Part shown: positions 45,374 to 54,181 of the stretch, one piece after another
Position numbering within the stretch: the stretch's first letter is position 1
How the letters are laid out: each line of letters opens with the position of its first letter
Source of the DNA: Hyphomonadaceae bacterium
Lineage (GTDB): Bacteria > Pseudomonadota > Alphaproteobacteria > Caulobacterales > Hyphomonadaceae
Length of the DNA stretch: 64,000 nucleotides
Direction: 5' to 3'
Assembly: GCA_024743315.1 (NCBI GenBank)
Contig: JANSWU010000001.1
Span: 682,001 to 746,000 of the forward strand
Notes under the pieces: model-generated
What the model was told of the DNA's origin: nothing
Database searches by the model: none
Seen by the model: the letters and a program-made list of their open reading frames with translations, nothing else
Translations under genes and position numbers: made by a program

Positions 45374-45714
45374 AATTAGTCACTGCAATCTTTAAACCCA
45401 GTCGTCTCGACGCCGTGATTGATGCCCTCGGTGAAGCGGACGTGTCCGGACTGACCGTATCGGAAGTCCGGGGCTATGGTCGCCAGCAAGGCAAGACGGA
45501 AGTCTATCGCGGCGCAGAGTATGAAGTCCGCCTGCTGCCGAAAGTGAAGGTTGAAGTGGCGTGTGCAGCCGCCGAGGCTGACCGGGTGGTTGAGGCAATT
45601 ACCAATGCCGCCAATACTGGCACGATTGGAGACGGCAAGGTTTTCGTGGCCGATTTGGAAACGATTGTCCGCATTCGCACGGGCGAACGCAACGAGCAGG
45701 CGATCGGCAGCTAG
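45370..45714 (+). CDS. PII nitrogen-regulatory protein
   Basis: A 114-residue GlnB/GlnK-type signal protein that senses ATP/ADP and 2-oxoglutarate. The T-loop has GRQQGKTEVYRGAEYEVRLLPK with Tyr51, the uridylylation site. VADLETIVRIRTGE is the C-terminal signature. No amtB follows, so GlnK cannot be claimed from context, and glnA is also absent. Translationally coupled to a methyltransferase gene. A bulged hairpin follows. Confidence 0.93.
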   Translation: MKLVTAIFKPSRLDAVIDALGEADVSGLTVSEVRGYGRQQGKTEVYRGAEYEVRLLPKVKVEVACAAAEADRVVEAITNAANTGTIGDGKVFVADLETIVRIRTGERNEQAIGS

Positions 45715-45736
45715 GCTGCGATTTCTCTGGGCGCGT

Positions 45737-45763
45737 CAGCGCGTTGACATAAGTCACGCGCTG
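45737..45763 (+). terminator. Hairpin downstream of the PII gene
   Basis: CAGCGCG, bulged T, TGAC, loop ATAA, GTCA, CGCGCTG: an 11-bp stem with one bulge, 22 nt after the PII stop and 19 nt before the FAD gene. No T-run follows; terminator or RNA-processing site. Confidence 0.4.
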
Positions 45764-45782
45764 AGCGGAGCAGAGAACCTAG

Positions 45783-46748
45783 ATGAATATCGCAATTATC
45801 GGCGCGGGACTTGCGGGATCCATCCTCGCAAACCGGCTTTGTGACTTTCACAATGTAACGATTTTTGAAAAAGCGCGGGGCCCTGGCGGACGCATGTCGA
45901 CTCGGCGCGCTGATCCGTTTGCATTCGATCATGGCGCGCAATATTTCACCGCCGAGAATCCTGACTTTCAGGACTTCCTCGCTGAAATGGAAATGGACGG
46001 TTTGGTCGGCGCCTGGCCGGACCAAATCGCGCTGCATGGCGACGTCCGAGTGTCGGAAAAGCTCAAATATGTCGCGATCCCAGGCATGAACGCGATTTGC
46101 AAATATCTCGCGATTGATATGGATTTACGCACGCAGATCCACATTGAATCGCTTGAACGGACAGCAGAAGGGTGGCGTCTTGTCGACAAAAAGGGCGCAG
46201 CGCATGGTCCATTCGATTGGGTCATCTCAACCGCCCCTTCAGTGCAGACAGCGGCGCTGTTCCCATCGGACTTCTCTGGTCATACCGCGCTTAGATTCGT
46301 ACAGATGCAGGGCTGCTTCGCACTGATGCTGGGATTTGATCAGCCCTTGACGCTGGACTGGTCGGCTTTGAAATCCGGAGAACCGCCAATCGGCTGGATG
46401 GCGATCAATTCGACCAAGCCGGGGCGCCCAGAGCCATATGCGCTCTTGATCCAATCCGATAATGCCTGGGCCGAGGCGCATTTGGAAGACGAACCTGAGG
46501 CCGTGATGGATGCGTTGCTGGAAGCCGGATCCAAGCTGGCCGATCTGGATCTGTCTGTCGCGGCGCATCAAAAGCTGCATCGTTGGCGCTATGCGGCGAC
46601 CCCGAAACCGGCAGGGCAGCCCTTTCTGTTCGATGCAGAGATGCAGCTCGCCGCCTGTGGCGATTGGTGCCTTGGCAGCAAAGTTGAAGCCGCGTTTTCG
46701 AGTGCCAGTGCGCTTGCCGATCATATTCTTACCGCGCCCAAGGCTTGA
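45783..46748 (+). CDS. FAD-dependent amine-oxidase-like oxidoreductase (renalase-like)
   Basis: A 321-residue flavoprotein. The dinucleotide fold is at the N-terminus (IAIIGAGLAGSILANRL, then EKARGPGGRMSTRR). FDHGAQYFTAENPDF and the C-terminal CGDWCLGSKVEAAFSSASALA (FAD-binding end) follow the renalase/NAD(P)-FAD protein family common in proteobacteria. Members oxidise isomeric dihydro-NAD(P) species; the substrate here is not proven. Its 3' end precedes hisC by 50 nt. Confidence 0.87.
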   Translation: MNIAIIGAGLAGSILANRLCDFHNVTIFEKARGPGGRMSTRRADPFAFDHGAQYFTAENPDFQDFLAEMEMDGLVGAWPDQIALHGDVRVSEKLKYVAIPGMNAICKYLAIDMDLRTQIHIESLERTAEGWRLVDKKGAAHGPFDWVISTAPSVQTAALFPSDFSGHTALRFVQMQGCFALMLGFDQPLTLDWSALKSGEPPIGWMAINSTKPGRPEPYALLIQSDNAWAEAHLEDEPEAVMDALLEAGSKLADLDLSVAAHQKLHRWRYAATPKPAGQPFLFDAEMQLAACGDWCLGSKVEAAFSSASALADHILTAPKA

Positions 46749-46798
46749 TTTTCCACGCTGTTCCCGGCAGGTCACCTAGCGCAATCATGGAGACAGAG

Positions 46799-47878
46799 AT
46801 GACCGGCCCTCAAGCGCTGCCAAATATCCTCGAAATCACGCCCTATAAAGGCGGGCAAAAGCTGGTTGGCGCGCACAAATTGTCTTCCAATGAAAACCCG
46901 CTCGGCTGCAGCGCGGCGGCGCAGGCCGCTGTTGTCGAGGCCGCCAAGCATCTAGAGCTTTACCCGGATGGATCGGCCAGTGCCCTACGCGATGCCATAG
47001 GCGCGAAATACGGTATCGAACCAGATCGCATTGTCTGCGGCGCCGGGTCCGATGAGATCTTTCAATTGCTGGGCCGCGCCTATTTGCGCCCGGGTGACAA
47101 TATTGTGCAGAGCCAGCACGGTTTCCTCGTCTATCGGCTGATTGCCCAACAAGCGGGTGCCGAGACGCGCAGCGCACCCGAAAAAGAGCTGACCACGGAT
47201 GTGGATGCAATGCTGGCCCAGGTCGATGACAACACCAAAATTGTCTTCCTCGCCAATCCGAACAATCCCACTGGCAGCTATATCCCGTTTTCTGAGGTGA
47301 AACGGCTGCATGCAGGCTTGCCCGAAAACGTCTTGTTGGTCCTGGACGGGGCCTACGCAGAATATGTGCGCAAGAATGATTATAGCGCCGGGATGGAACT
47401 CGCCGGGGAAATGCCAAACGTTCTGGTCACGCGTACCTTTTCCAAGATTCATGGCCTCGCCGCCCTGCGCCTGGGTTGGGCCTACGGACCTGAAGCGGTG
47501 ATCGACGCGCTGCACCGCACGCGCGGTCCGTTTAATGTCAGCGCCGTTTCACAGGCTGCGGGGATTGCCGCGATCAATGATGATGCTTTCCAGGCCAAAT
47601 CTGCCGAGCACAATGATGCGGAATTGTTGCGGGTCAGCGAAGCGGTCGAAAAAGCCGGGTTCAAGACGTATCCAAGCGTTGGCAATTTCGTCTTGATCGA
47701 GTTTCCGGACGAGCCCGGACGAACCAGTTCGGAGGCAGATACATTTCTGCGCAATCAAGGCATCGTCATCCGCGATGTGAATGTCTATGGCCTGCCAACC
47801 TGCTTGCGGGCCTCGATCGGCACAGTGCCGCAAAATGACGATCTCATTGCGGCGATTGAGGCGTTCGCGAAGTCCTGA
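46799..47878 (+). CDS. hisC: Histidinol-phosphate aminotransferase
   Basis: PLP-dependent enzyme (359 residues) transferring an amino group to imidazole-acetol phosphate; members next to tyrC also act on phenylpyruvate or 4-hydroxyphenylpyruvate. LSSNENPLGCS, NPNNPTGSY, LDGAYAEYV and the Schiff-base Lys in TRTFSKIHGLAALRLGW are present. ATG 46799 has GGAG 7 nt upstream. The tyrC start shares the last base of its stop, so the pair probably serves tyrosine/phenylalanine as well as histidine synthesis. Confidence 0.94.
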   Translation: MTGPQALPNILEITPYKGGQKLVGAHKLSSNENPLGCSAAAQAAVVEAAKHLELYPDGSASALRDAIGAKYGIEPDRIVCGAGSDEIFQLLGRAYLRPGDNIVQSQHGFLVYRLIAQQAGAETRSAPEKELTTDVDAMLAQVDDNTKIVFLANPNNPTGSYIPFSEVKRLHAGLPENVLLVLDGAYAEYVRKNDYSAGMELAGEMPNVLVTRTFSKIHGLAALRLGWAYGPEAVIDALHRTRGPFNVSAVSQAAGIAAINDDAFQAKSAEHNDAELLRVSEAVEKAGFKTYPSVGNFVLIEFPDEPGRTSSEADTFLRNQGIVIRDVNVYGLPTCLRASIGTVPQNDDLIAAIEAFAKS

Positions 47879-48816
47879 TGAGCTCGCCCGTGTTCGATAA
47901 GGTTGCGATTATCGGGGTTGGATTGCTCGGGTCCTCCATCGCGCACGCCGTCAAAGCCTATGGCGGTGCGGCAGAGGTCACGCTGTGGGACGTGTCCGAA
48001 GATGTTCGCGAGCGCGCCGGAAAAGTGGTCCCCGGCAAGGTATGCGAGACCGCATTGGACGCCGTTTCGGGCGCAGACTGTGTCATCCTGTGTACGCCGG
48101 TTGGCGTGCTGACCGAAGTCACTGCATTGATTGCGGAGGGTTTGTTGCCCGGGGCGATTTTGACAGATGTCGGGTCGGTTAAAGCGCGCGCCGCCGAAGA
48201 TATGGCAGCCGCCTGTCCTGAGACCGTCTATCTCATTCCAGGCCACCCGATTGCGGGCACCGAGAAATCCGGCCCCGAAGCCGGATTTGCCAGCCTGTTC
48301 CAGGAGGCCTGGCACATCTTGACGCCCACCAAAGCGGACGCTGCCTATCTCGAGGCGGTTGGGCGGTTGACCGCATTCTGGCGCGGCCTCGGCGCCAAGG
48401 TCGAGACCATGGATCCGCTCCGCCATGACCGTGTCCTCGCGATCACCTCGCATCTACCGCACTTGATCGCCTATAATATTGTCTCGACCGCCTATGACAT
48501 GGAGAGCGTCGAGGAAGGCGAAGTGGTCAAATACTCGGCTGGCGGATTTCGCGATTTCACCAGGATCGCCGCTTCCGATCCGACCATGTGGCGCGATGTG
48601 TTCCTGACCAATAAGGACGCGGTGCTCGAGACCCTGGGCCGGTTCAGCGAAGACCTCGCCGCCTTGCAGCGGGCGATCCGCTGGGGCGATGGCGACACGC
48701 TGATGAAAGAGTTTTCGCGCGCGCGCGGCATTCGTGAAGCGATTATTGATGCTGGCCTGGATACTGCCGAAGCCGATTTTGGGCGCCGTCACATTGATCC
48801 AAAATCTGAAGGTTGA
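47878..48816 (+). CDS. tyrC: Prephenate/arogenate (cyclohexadienyl) dehydrogenase
   Basis: NAD(P)-dependent oxidation of prephenate or arogenate toward tyrosine. The 312-residue protein has VAIIGVGLLGSSIAHAVK, DVGSVKARAAEDMA, GHPIAGTEKSGPEAG and the catalytic His/Arg region SHLPHLIAYNIV. No chorismate mutase or ACT domain is fused. Coupled to hisC (TGATG). About 290 nt follow without a gene; a weak bulged stem (GGACGGCG with CGCCCGTCC) lies just after the stop. Confidence 0.93.
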   Translation: MSSPVFDKVAIIGVGLLGSSIAHAVKAYGGAAEVTLWDVSEDVRERAGKVVPGKVCETALDAVSGADCVILCTPVGVLTEVTALIAEGLLPGAILTDVGSVKARAAEDMAAACPETVYLIPGHPIAGTEKSGPEAGFASLFQEAWHILTPTKADAAYLEAVGRLTAFWRGLGAKVETMDPLRHDRVLAITSHLPHLIAYNIVSTAYDMESVEEGEVVKYSAGGFRDFTRIAASDPTMWRDVFLTNKDAVLETLGRFSEDLAALQRAIRWGDGDTLMKEFSRARGIREAIIDAGLDTAEADFGRRHIDPKSEG

Positions 48817-49106
48817 ACGGACGGCGCTCCCCTTTAAACGCCGCCCGTCCTCGTGCCGCTCTCGCGCCACCTTCGCGGTGAGCTCGGTGCGCCTACGGAC
48901 GAACGCTGAGAGCTCTCGCGGTCGGACGCCTGCAAGGTTGAGCGGCATAAAGCCAGCATATCCTGCCCCCCGTCCTGTAATGATTGTTACAGAGCGCAAG
49001 CTGAATGAACGCGGTTTAATGTGTTGGCCACCATTCATCCTGGGTTGTGTTCTGTTCATCTCCCTCTTCCTATGGTCTGATATGGATTGAGGCAGGGGAG
49101 AGAAAT

Positions 49107-49562
49107 ATGAAGCCACAAAGCGTGTCTTTGTTCATCGGACTGGGCGCCATCGGTTTGACCGCCTGTACGACGGCAGAGCTGGAAGCGATATCAGCTGGCT
49201 TGGCGCAGGGCCTGGCCGAAGCCTCATATGAGGCGAGCACCTATAATGCCTATACGGGTGCTTATTATGCCCCGAACGGGTTTGCCTCCTATTCGGGCTG
49301 GCCATCCTCGTATGCCTATGGCGACTATGTTGGCGCCTATCAATGCAGTCATATTGGCAGTTTCTATACGTGCGACAGTGATGGCGATGGCTATGCCGAC
49401 ATGTATGGCAATACATCGGACGGTTCCTACGCCTCGTCGCATTTGCGGGTGAATGGCATGGGCGAGGCTTTTACCTGGGACAGTGAATGCAGCTGCTGGG
49501 TGCGCAACCGTGCTTATGACGGAGAGCGCAAAGAACGGCACTATCACTATAAGGAGTATTGA
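49107..49562 (+). CDS. Tyr-rich lipoprotein with calcium-type Asp loop
   Basis: A 151-residue lipoprotein (lipobox GLTAC, Cys20). Residues 41-80 are very rich in Tyr, Ala, Gly and Ser (YEASTYNAYTGAYYAPNG), and a D-x-D-x-DG-x-x-D loop is at 90-98 (DSDGDGYAD), like thrombospondin-type-3 or EF-hand calcium loops. Four Cys follow or flank it (80, 89, 128, 130). ATG 49107 with GGGGAGAG upstream. The next lipoprotein gene starts 1 nt after its stop. I do not recognise the family; outer-membrane location likely. Confidence 0.75.
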   Translation: MKPQSVSLFIGLGAIGLTACTTAELEAISAGLAQGLAEASYEASTYNAYTGAYYAPNGFASYSGWPSSYAYGDYVGAYQCSHIGSFYTCDSDGDGYADMYGNTSDGSYASSHLRVNGMGEAFTWDSECSCWVRNRAYDGERKERHYHYKEY

Positions 49563-49563
49563 G

Positions 49564-50043
49564 ATGACCAAATGGATAGCAATCGCGGCCTTGGCCTTGG
49601 TCGGCGCCTGCGCCTCGAGTGTTCCATACGGTCCCGCCACCAGCGACGGGGCCAAGGGCTATACGGTTCTGCCAATTGAGAACAACCGGTTCCGCATCAC
49701 CTATAAGGACAATTCTGAGGAATTGGCGCGGACACGGGCGCTCCGACGTGCAGCGGAAGTGACCCTGGAGCGCGGTGATGATTGGTTCCAGATCGTCACG
49801 GCCTATACCGATACCGGCGAACTTGCCGGCGGCGGTGGGTCATCCGTGTCGATTGGAGGCTCATCCGGCTCCAGCGGACGGTCCAGCGTTGGTGTCGGCG
49901 TCGGGATCGCTCTGCCACTCGGAGGCGGCTCATCCGGCCCGGTCGAGCATGTGATCGAAATCGTCACCGCTCCCGGCGCCAAACCGGACAATCCAGACGC
50001 TTATGCGGCAGAGGATGTGTTGATGAATCTTGGCGGGTTCTAG
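49564..50043 (+). CDS. CC0125/CC1285-family-like lipoprotein
   Basis: A 159-residue lipoprotein (lipobox LVGAC, Cys16). The block VPYGPATSDGAKGYTVLPIE then NRFRITYKDNS and LRRAAEVTLERGDDWFQIV follows the pattern of small alphaproteobacterial lipoproteins known from Caulobacter as CC0125/CC1285. A Gly/Ser-rich stretch (about 95-128) separates it from the end EHVIEIVTAPGAKP. Function of the family is unknown. Begins 1 nt after the preceding lipoprotein and overlaps the convergent SDR by 4 nt. Confidence 0.8.
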   Translation: MTKWIAIAALALVGACASSVPYGPATSDGAKGYTVLPIENNRFRITYKDNSEELARTRALRRAAEVTLERGDDWFQIVTAYTDTGELAGGGGSSVSIGGSSGSSGRSSVGVGVGIALPLGGGSSGPVEHVIEIVTAPGAKPDNPDAYAAEDVLMNLGGF

Positions 50044-50756
50044 GCCGGGATTTCCTTGCCGGCCCAGTCGAACGCCTTGCCGCTATCAGCAGCGGTTAAA
50101 CCGTCTATGACATCGATCAGATATGACGCGGCTTGCTGCGCGCTGAACAATTGCTTGTCCGGGACGGCCGATTGAAACGGCTTTGACAAGGCTGTGTCGA
50201 CGGTGCCCGGGTGCAGACTGACGGAGATGAATTGATCGTTCCGGCGCGCCTGCTCGATCGCATAATTCCGGATCAGCATGTTCAGCGCCGCCTTGGAGGC
50301 GCGATAGGCGTGCCAGCCGCCAATACGATTGTCGGAAATCGATCCGACCCGAGCTGAGAGGGCGGCGAAAACGGCGCGTCCAGACCGCGGCATGATAGGC
50401 AGGAAATGCTTGGCGACGAGTGCCGGACCGAACGTGTTGACGGCGAAGACCTGTTCGAACGCGTCTACAGACTGATGGCGATAGGATTTTTCCGGGCTGA
50501 CGCCAGACGTGTTGGACAAGAGACCAGACGCAACGATCACCAAGTCTGGCGCGCCCGCTTTGGCTACATCCGCAGCGGCCTGCTCGATCGATGCTTCATT
50601 GACGAGGTCGAGTCTGCCGAGTGTGAGTTTGGCGCCAACAGGGCCTTCGCCAGATCTCGAAAACCCGTGAATGTTCTCAAACTCATCCTTGGCAGCCAGG
50701 CGCTCTATTAACGCCGCGCCTATGCCGCCACTTGCTCCGATCACCACTGCACGCAT
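50040..50756 (-). CDS. SDR-family oxidoreductase (C-factor-like)
   Basis: A 238-residue short-chain dehydrogenase. VVIGASGGIGAALIERLA is the cofactor loop, LSARVGSISDN holds the catalytic Ser, and HAYRASKAALNMLI supplies Tyr-x3-Lys. The end GKAFDWAGKEIPA (dimer/substrate region) and overall pattern match CsgA/C-factor-like SDRs, which have no firm substrate. Convergent with the lipoprotein; ATG at 50756. Confidence 0.9.
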   Translation of the reverse strand: MRAVVIGASGGIGAALIERLAAKDEFENIHGFSRSGEGPVGAKLTLGRLDLVNEASIEQAAADVAKAGAPDLVIVASGLLSNTSGVSPEKSYRHQSVDAFEQVFAVNTFGPALVAKHFLPIMPRSGRAVFAALSARVGSISDNRIGGWHAYRASKAALNMLIRNYAIEQARRNDQFISVSLHPGTVDTALSKPFQSAVPDKQLFSAQQAASYLIDVIDGLTAADSGKAFDWAGKEIPA

Positions 50757-50806
50757 ATCGCTTCTCCTGAAGCGGAGGAGCTAGCGCGAATGCCGCGATA
50801 GAAAAC

Positions 50807-51343
50807 CTAAACGCGCAGACCCGTTTTGTCGCGGTAGATGGTGAGCAGGTCGAGCTGGCTTTCGGTTGGATTGCCTTCGGCCTCAGAAACGGTCACCAAC
50901 ATGCCATCGAGATCGACCAGTTCCTTGCTGGTCATGCCCGGCGAATTGCGGATGAAATCGGTCATCTTTGACATCACGACATGGCTGGCACCGCCATTAC
51001 GCGACAGCCATCCAGCCTGACCGATCAGCTCATTGGCATCGCCTTCACCAAATTCAAAATGATGCATGATCTCACCGCGCACCGCCGCTTCCTGGCGCTC
51101 AGTCAGCGTGCCGCGGGCCTGGGCGATTTCGAGCATCAGGATTGTTGCCGCCTCACGTGGATCGTCGACGACATCGAGCCCGCCTTTGCCTGTCTTGTTC
51201 TTGAACCGCATCTTGCGCGGCAGATTGCCAACAGTTTCAGCGATTTTACGGCCGTCTTTAGCGACTTCCTGCAAGGCTTTGATGCGCCAATACCAGATTG
51301 CAATGAAGCCCAGGAAGCCAAGCAGAGCGACAATGAATTGCAT
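50807..51343 (-). CDS. Membrane-anchored TerB-like hypothetical protein
   Basis: A 178-residue protein with an N-terminal helix (residues 3-20) as anchor and a soluble helical region. Residues 60-170 (REAATILMLEIAQARGTLTERQEAAVRGEIMHHF, in part) follow the spacing of TerB/DnaJ-associated helical domains, a tentative call. The function is unknown. It is upstream of the SDR gene on the same strand (50 nt apart). A GTTAC-G-GTAAC palindrome lies just upstream (near 51367). Confidence 0.75.
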   Translation of the reverse strand: MQFIVALLGFLGFIAIWYWRIKALQEVAKDGRKIAETVGNLPRKMRFKNKTGKGGLDVVDDPREAATILMLEIAQARGTLTERQEAAVRGEIMHHFEFGEGDANELIGQAGWLSRNGGASHVVMSKMTDFIRNSPGMTSKELVDLDGMLVTVSEAEGNPTESQLDLLTIYRDKTGLRV

Positions 51344-51428
51344 AGGACACGCCTCTTCGAAGTTAAGTTACGGTAACCTCAATTCACGGATCATTGAAGT
51401 GAACCATCGGGTCTGTCATGGTCTTTTT

Positions 51429-51794
51429 ATGACTTTGGACGAGTACAATGACTTTTGTAAGGCATTGCCGGCGACAAGCCGCGTGGTGCAATGGGGCGGC
51501 AGTCATGTCTGGAAGGTCGGCGGCAAAGTCTTCGCCGTTGCCGGCTGGGGCGATGAGGACTTCTTCGCCGTGACCTTCAAAGTCACGCCCTTATCGTTCG
51601 ACATATTGAGCGAGCAACCCGGCTTGCGGCCCGCCCCTTATCTGGCTTCGCGCGGGATGAAATGGATCCAGCATTATGCGGCGCCCGGCCTCAAGGATGG
51701 CGATCTCAAGGCCTATATTGAAACAAGCCACCGACTGGTCGCCGATGGCTTGTCCAAGAAAAAGCAAAAAGAGCTGGGTCTTTTTGTCGGCTGA
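51429..51794 (+). CDS. MmcQ/YjbR (DUF419) family protein
   Basis: A 121-residue protein of the MmcQ/YjbR DNA-binding-like fold: MTLDEYNDFCKALPATSRVV, HVWKVGGKVFAVAGW and ASRGMKWIQHYAAPGLKDGDLKAYIE are family blocks. Biochemical function unknown. ATG 51429 is taken although no good Shine-Dalgarno sequence precedes it; an in-frame GTG at 51399 could extend the protein by ten residues. Its stop touches the stop of the convergent dehydrogenase. Confidence 0.85.
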   Translation: MTLDEYNDFCKALPATSRVVQWGGSHVWKVGGKVFAVAGWGDEDFFAVTFKVTPLSFDILSEQPGLRPAPYLASRGMKWIQHYAAPGLKDGDLKAYIETSHRLVADGLSKKKQKELGLFVG

Positions 51795-53993
51795 TTATGG
51801 CGCGCCGCCTTCGCTGGCGATCGCATCTTCAATGCCCTCGCTATTGTGAGCTTGCTGAACCACGTAAGCCCGGATGGCTTCGACCTCATCTTCAGTCAGG
51901 ACATCGGCAAAAGACACCATGCCGATTGATTGCAAATTGCCATCGATCAGAACACCTTTCCAGGCGTCTGTGCTGCTTGTGTAGGCGGACCAGCGTAGGT
52001 CTGGCAGGACGCCCGCGCTGACCGCAAACGGACCGTGACACACCGTACAATTGCGGGCGTAGTGAATGAGGCCTTCCGCAAGCTGCGCCTCTGTGCCGAA
52101 CTCGTCGGCTTTTGGCGTCGGTTCAACCAAAGGCACATCAATGTCAGGCACTTCACCTGTGCCGCCGATTTTGAAGGTTACAACTTTGCCCACCGCGGGC
52201 GGGACGGGCTGCGGTGCCGCGACCCCGCCAGCCGACAGCAAATAAGCCGACCCCCAGCCGGTTGTGATGGTGACATATTGCTCGCCCTCAATCTCGAACG
52301 TCCCGGGACCAGAGGCGGCGCCGGATTTGACGTCTGCGCTCCAAAGCTCTTCGCCGGTGGCCGCGTCATAAGCCGCGAATTCGCCGTTTAGCTTACCTTG
52401 AAAGACGATGCCGCTCGCGGTCGACAGCACACCACCATTCCACGGGCCTTCATGCTCCACGGTCCAGCGCGCTTCCTGGGCCACCGGATCCCAGGCGATC
52501 AGACGACCTTTCAAGCCCGAGCGTAGGAACTTGAACACTTCGCTCGGGATCAGCTGTGGTACGCCAGCTGCAAAATCGGCCCCAGTATTCCAATTGGTTG
52601 AATTGTCCTGGAACCGCGGGTCCGTCGCATAGGCTTGCGGGATTTCCTGAGCCGGAATGTAAGCGAGGCCAACGTCCGGGTTGTACGCCATGGGATGCCA
52701 GTTGTGTCCGCCAAGGGGGCCCGGCGTTTGCAGGAATGGAATCTCTGCGTAACGCGCTTCCGGCACTTCGATCGGGCGGCCATTTTCATCCAGGCCCGTG
52801 GCCCAGTTCACGGGGACATAATTGTTGCCGGAAATGAATTCGCCAGTCGCGGCGTCAATGACATAGAAATAGCCATTCTTCGGCGCTTGCATGACGACGC
52901 GGCGGTCGGCGCCATTCTCGCCGAGCGGCAAGGTCGCGATGATCAGGGTTTGGGTCGCGGTATAATCCCAATTGTCGCCGGGTGTGGTCTGGAAATGCCA
53001 CTTATATTCACCGCTATCGGCGTCCACGGCGACGATTGACGACAGGAAGAGATTGTCGAGGCCGGACGGGTCGCGCAGCGACTGGTTCCAGGGCGATCCA
53101 TTGCCGACACCAAAAATCACGGTGTCATTCTCTTCATCATAAATGATCGAGTCCCAGACGGTGCCGCCGCCGCCATCGGTTTTCCATGCGCCGGTTTCGC
53201 CCCAGGTAACATTGCCGACGGTCTCAAACGCACTGTCCGAGGCCGCGCCATCGGGTTGCATGTCCGGGTTCGGCACCGTGTAAAAGCGCCAGACCAGTTC
53301 GCCTGTCTGGGCGTCGAGGGCGTTGAGGTAACCGCGCACACCGAGCTCGGCGCCGCCATTGCCGATCAGGACTTTGCCATCGACCACGCGCGGAGCACCG
53401 GTAATTGTATAAGGCTTGGACTGATCCACGGTCACTTGCGACCAAACAAGGTCACCTGTCTCGGCATCAAGGGCTTCGACGCGGCCATCGATCACGCCGA
53501 CATAGACCTTGCCATCATACAATGCGACGCCGCGATTCACGACATCGCAGCAGGCATTGACGCCAACCGCGCGATCGACGCCAGGGTCGTAAACCCAGAG
53601 TTCTTCGCCGGTCTTGGCATCGAGCGCATAGACGATTGACCAGGCCGAGGTCACATACATCACGCCATCAATCACGATCGGGGTCGATTCCACTCCGCGT
53701 GAGGTCGCCAGGTCATAGGTCCAGGCGACACCGAGGTCCGAGATATTGTTTTTACTGATCCCGGTCAGCGGCGAATGCCGCGTCTCTTCGCGGTCAAACC
53801 CGTAGCCAAGCCATTCTGCAGGGGTCGCGGCGGCATTGTTCAGCCGGTCATCGGTAACAGCTGCGAACGCGGTTGTTTCGGTTGGGGTCTCTGACGTTTC
53901 AGATGGTGATGTGTCTGAATCCTGGCTGCCTGAACAGGCGGACAGAACCAAGCATGATGCAGCCATTATGGCCGCCAAATTCAGCGGTTTCAT
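51795..53993 (-). CDS. PQQ-dependent quinohemoprotein dehydrogenase, lipoprotein
   Basis: A 732-residue periplasmic-side alcohol dehydrogenase of the type II quinohemoprotein class. A lipobox (LVLSAC, Cys20) suggests membrane tethering. The propeller shows Trp-docking repeats (YALDAKTGEELWVYDPG, ALDAQTGELVWRF) and the vicinal disulfide Cys148-Cys149 (NACCD) that sits over PQQ. The C-terminal cytochrome c domain has CTVCH (649-653) with Met692 as likely axial ligand. No PQQ biosynthesis genes are nearby, so cofactor must come from elsewhere in the genome or from outside. The 188-nt gap to the next gene shows nothing else. Confidence 0.92.
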   Translation of the reverse strand: MKPLNLAAIMAASCLVLSACSGSQDSDTSPSETSETPTETTAFAAVTDDRLNNAAATPAEWLGYGFDREETRHSPLTGISKNNISDLGVAWTYDLATSRGVESTPIVIDGVMYVTSAWSIVYALDAKTGEELWVYDPGVDRAVGVNACCDVVNRGVALYDGKVYVGVIDGRVEALDAETGDLVWSQVTVDQSKPYTITGAPRVVDGKVLIGNGGAELGVRGYLNALDAQTGELVWRFYTVPNPDMQPDGAASDSAFETVGNVTWGETGAWKTDGGGGTVWDSIIYDEENDTVIFGVGNGSPWNQSLRDPSGLDNLFLSSIVAVDADSGEYKWHFQTTPGDNWDYTATQTLIIATLPLGENGADRRVVMQAPKNGYFYVIDAATGEFISGNNYVPVNWATGLDENGRPIEVPEARYAEIPFLQTPGPLGGHNWHPMAYNPDVGLAYIPAQEIPQAYATDPRFQDNSTNWNTGADFAAGVPQLIPSEVFKFLRSGLKGRLIAWDPVAQEARWTVEHEGPWNGGVLSTASGIVFQGKLNGEFAAYDAATGEELWSADVKSGAASGPGTFEIEGEQYVTITTGWGSAYLLSAGGVAAPQPVPPAVGKVVTFKIGGTGEVPDIDVPLVEPTPKADEFGTEAQLAEGLIHYARNCTVCHGPFAVSAGVLPDLRWSAYTSSTDAWKGVLIDGNLQSIGMVSFADVLTEDEVEAIRAYVVQQAHNSEGIEDAIASEGGAP

Positions 53994-54181
53994 GTACGCT
54001 TTCCTCGTTTCCTCACTCGTCGTGGCGTCTCACGCGCCATTGATCGTTCTGGACACTAGGCAAAAACCCGCCTCTGTCGAGGGCGGACCTTGCGGTAATC
54101 CGCGAACGGATAAAAAGCTGGTGGTCGCGAAAACGCGACTTATATCGCACATGCGAAGACGGGCTGAGAACGGGGTTTTCC

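Noticed and set aside
48817-49106. 290-nt gap after tyrC searched for a small gene
   Set aside because: Only frames without start signals or composition; a weak bulged stem near the tyrC stop is the sole feature.
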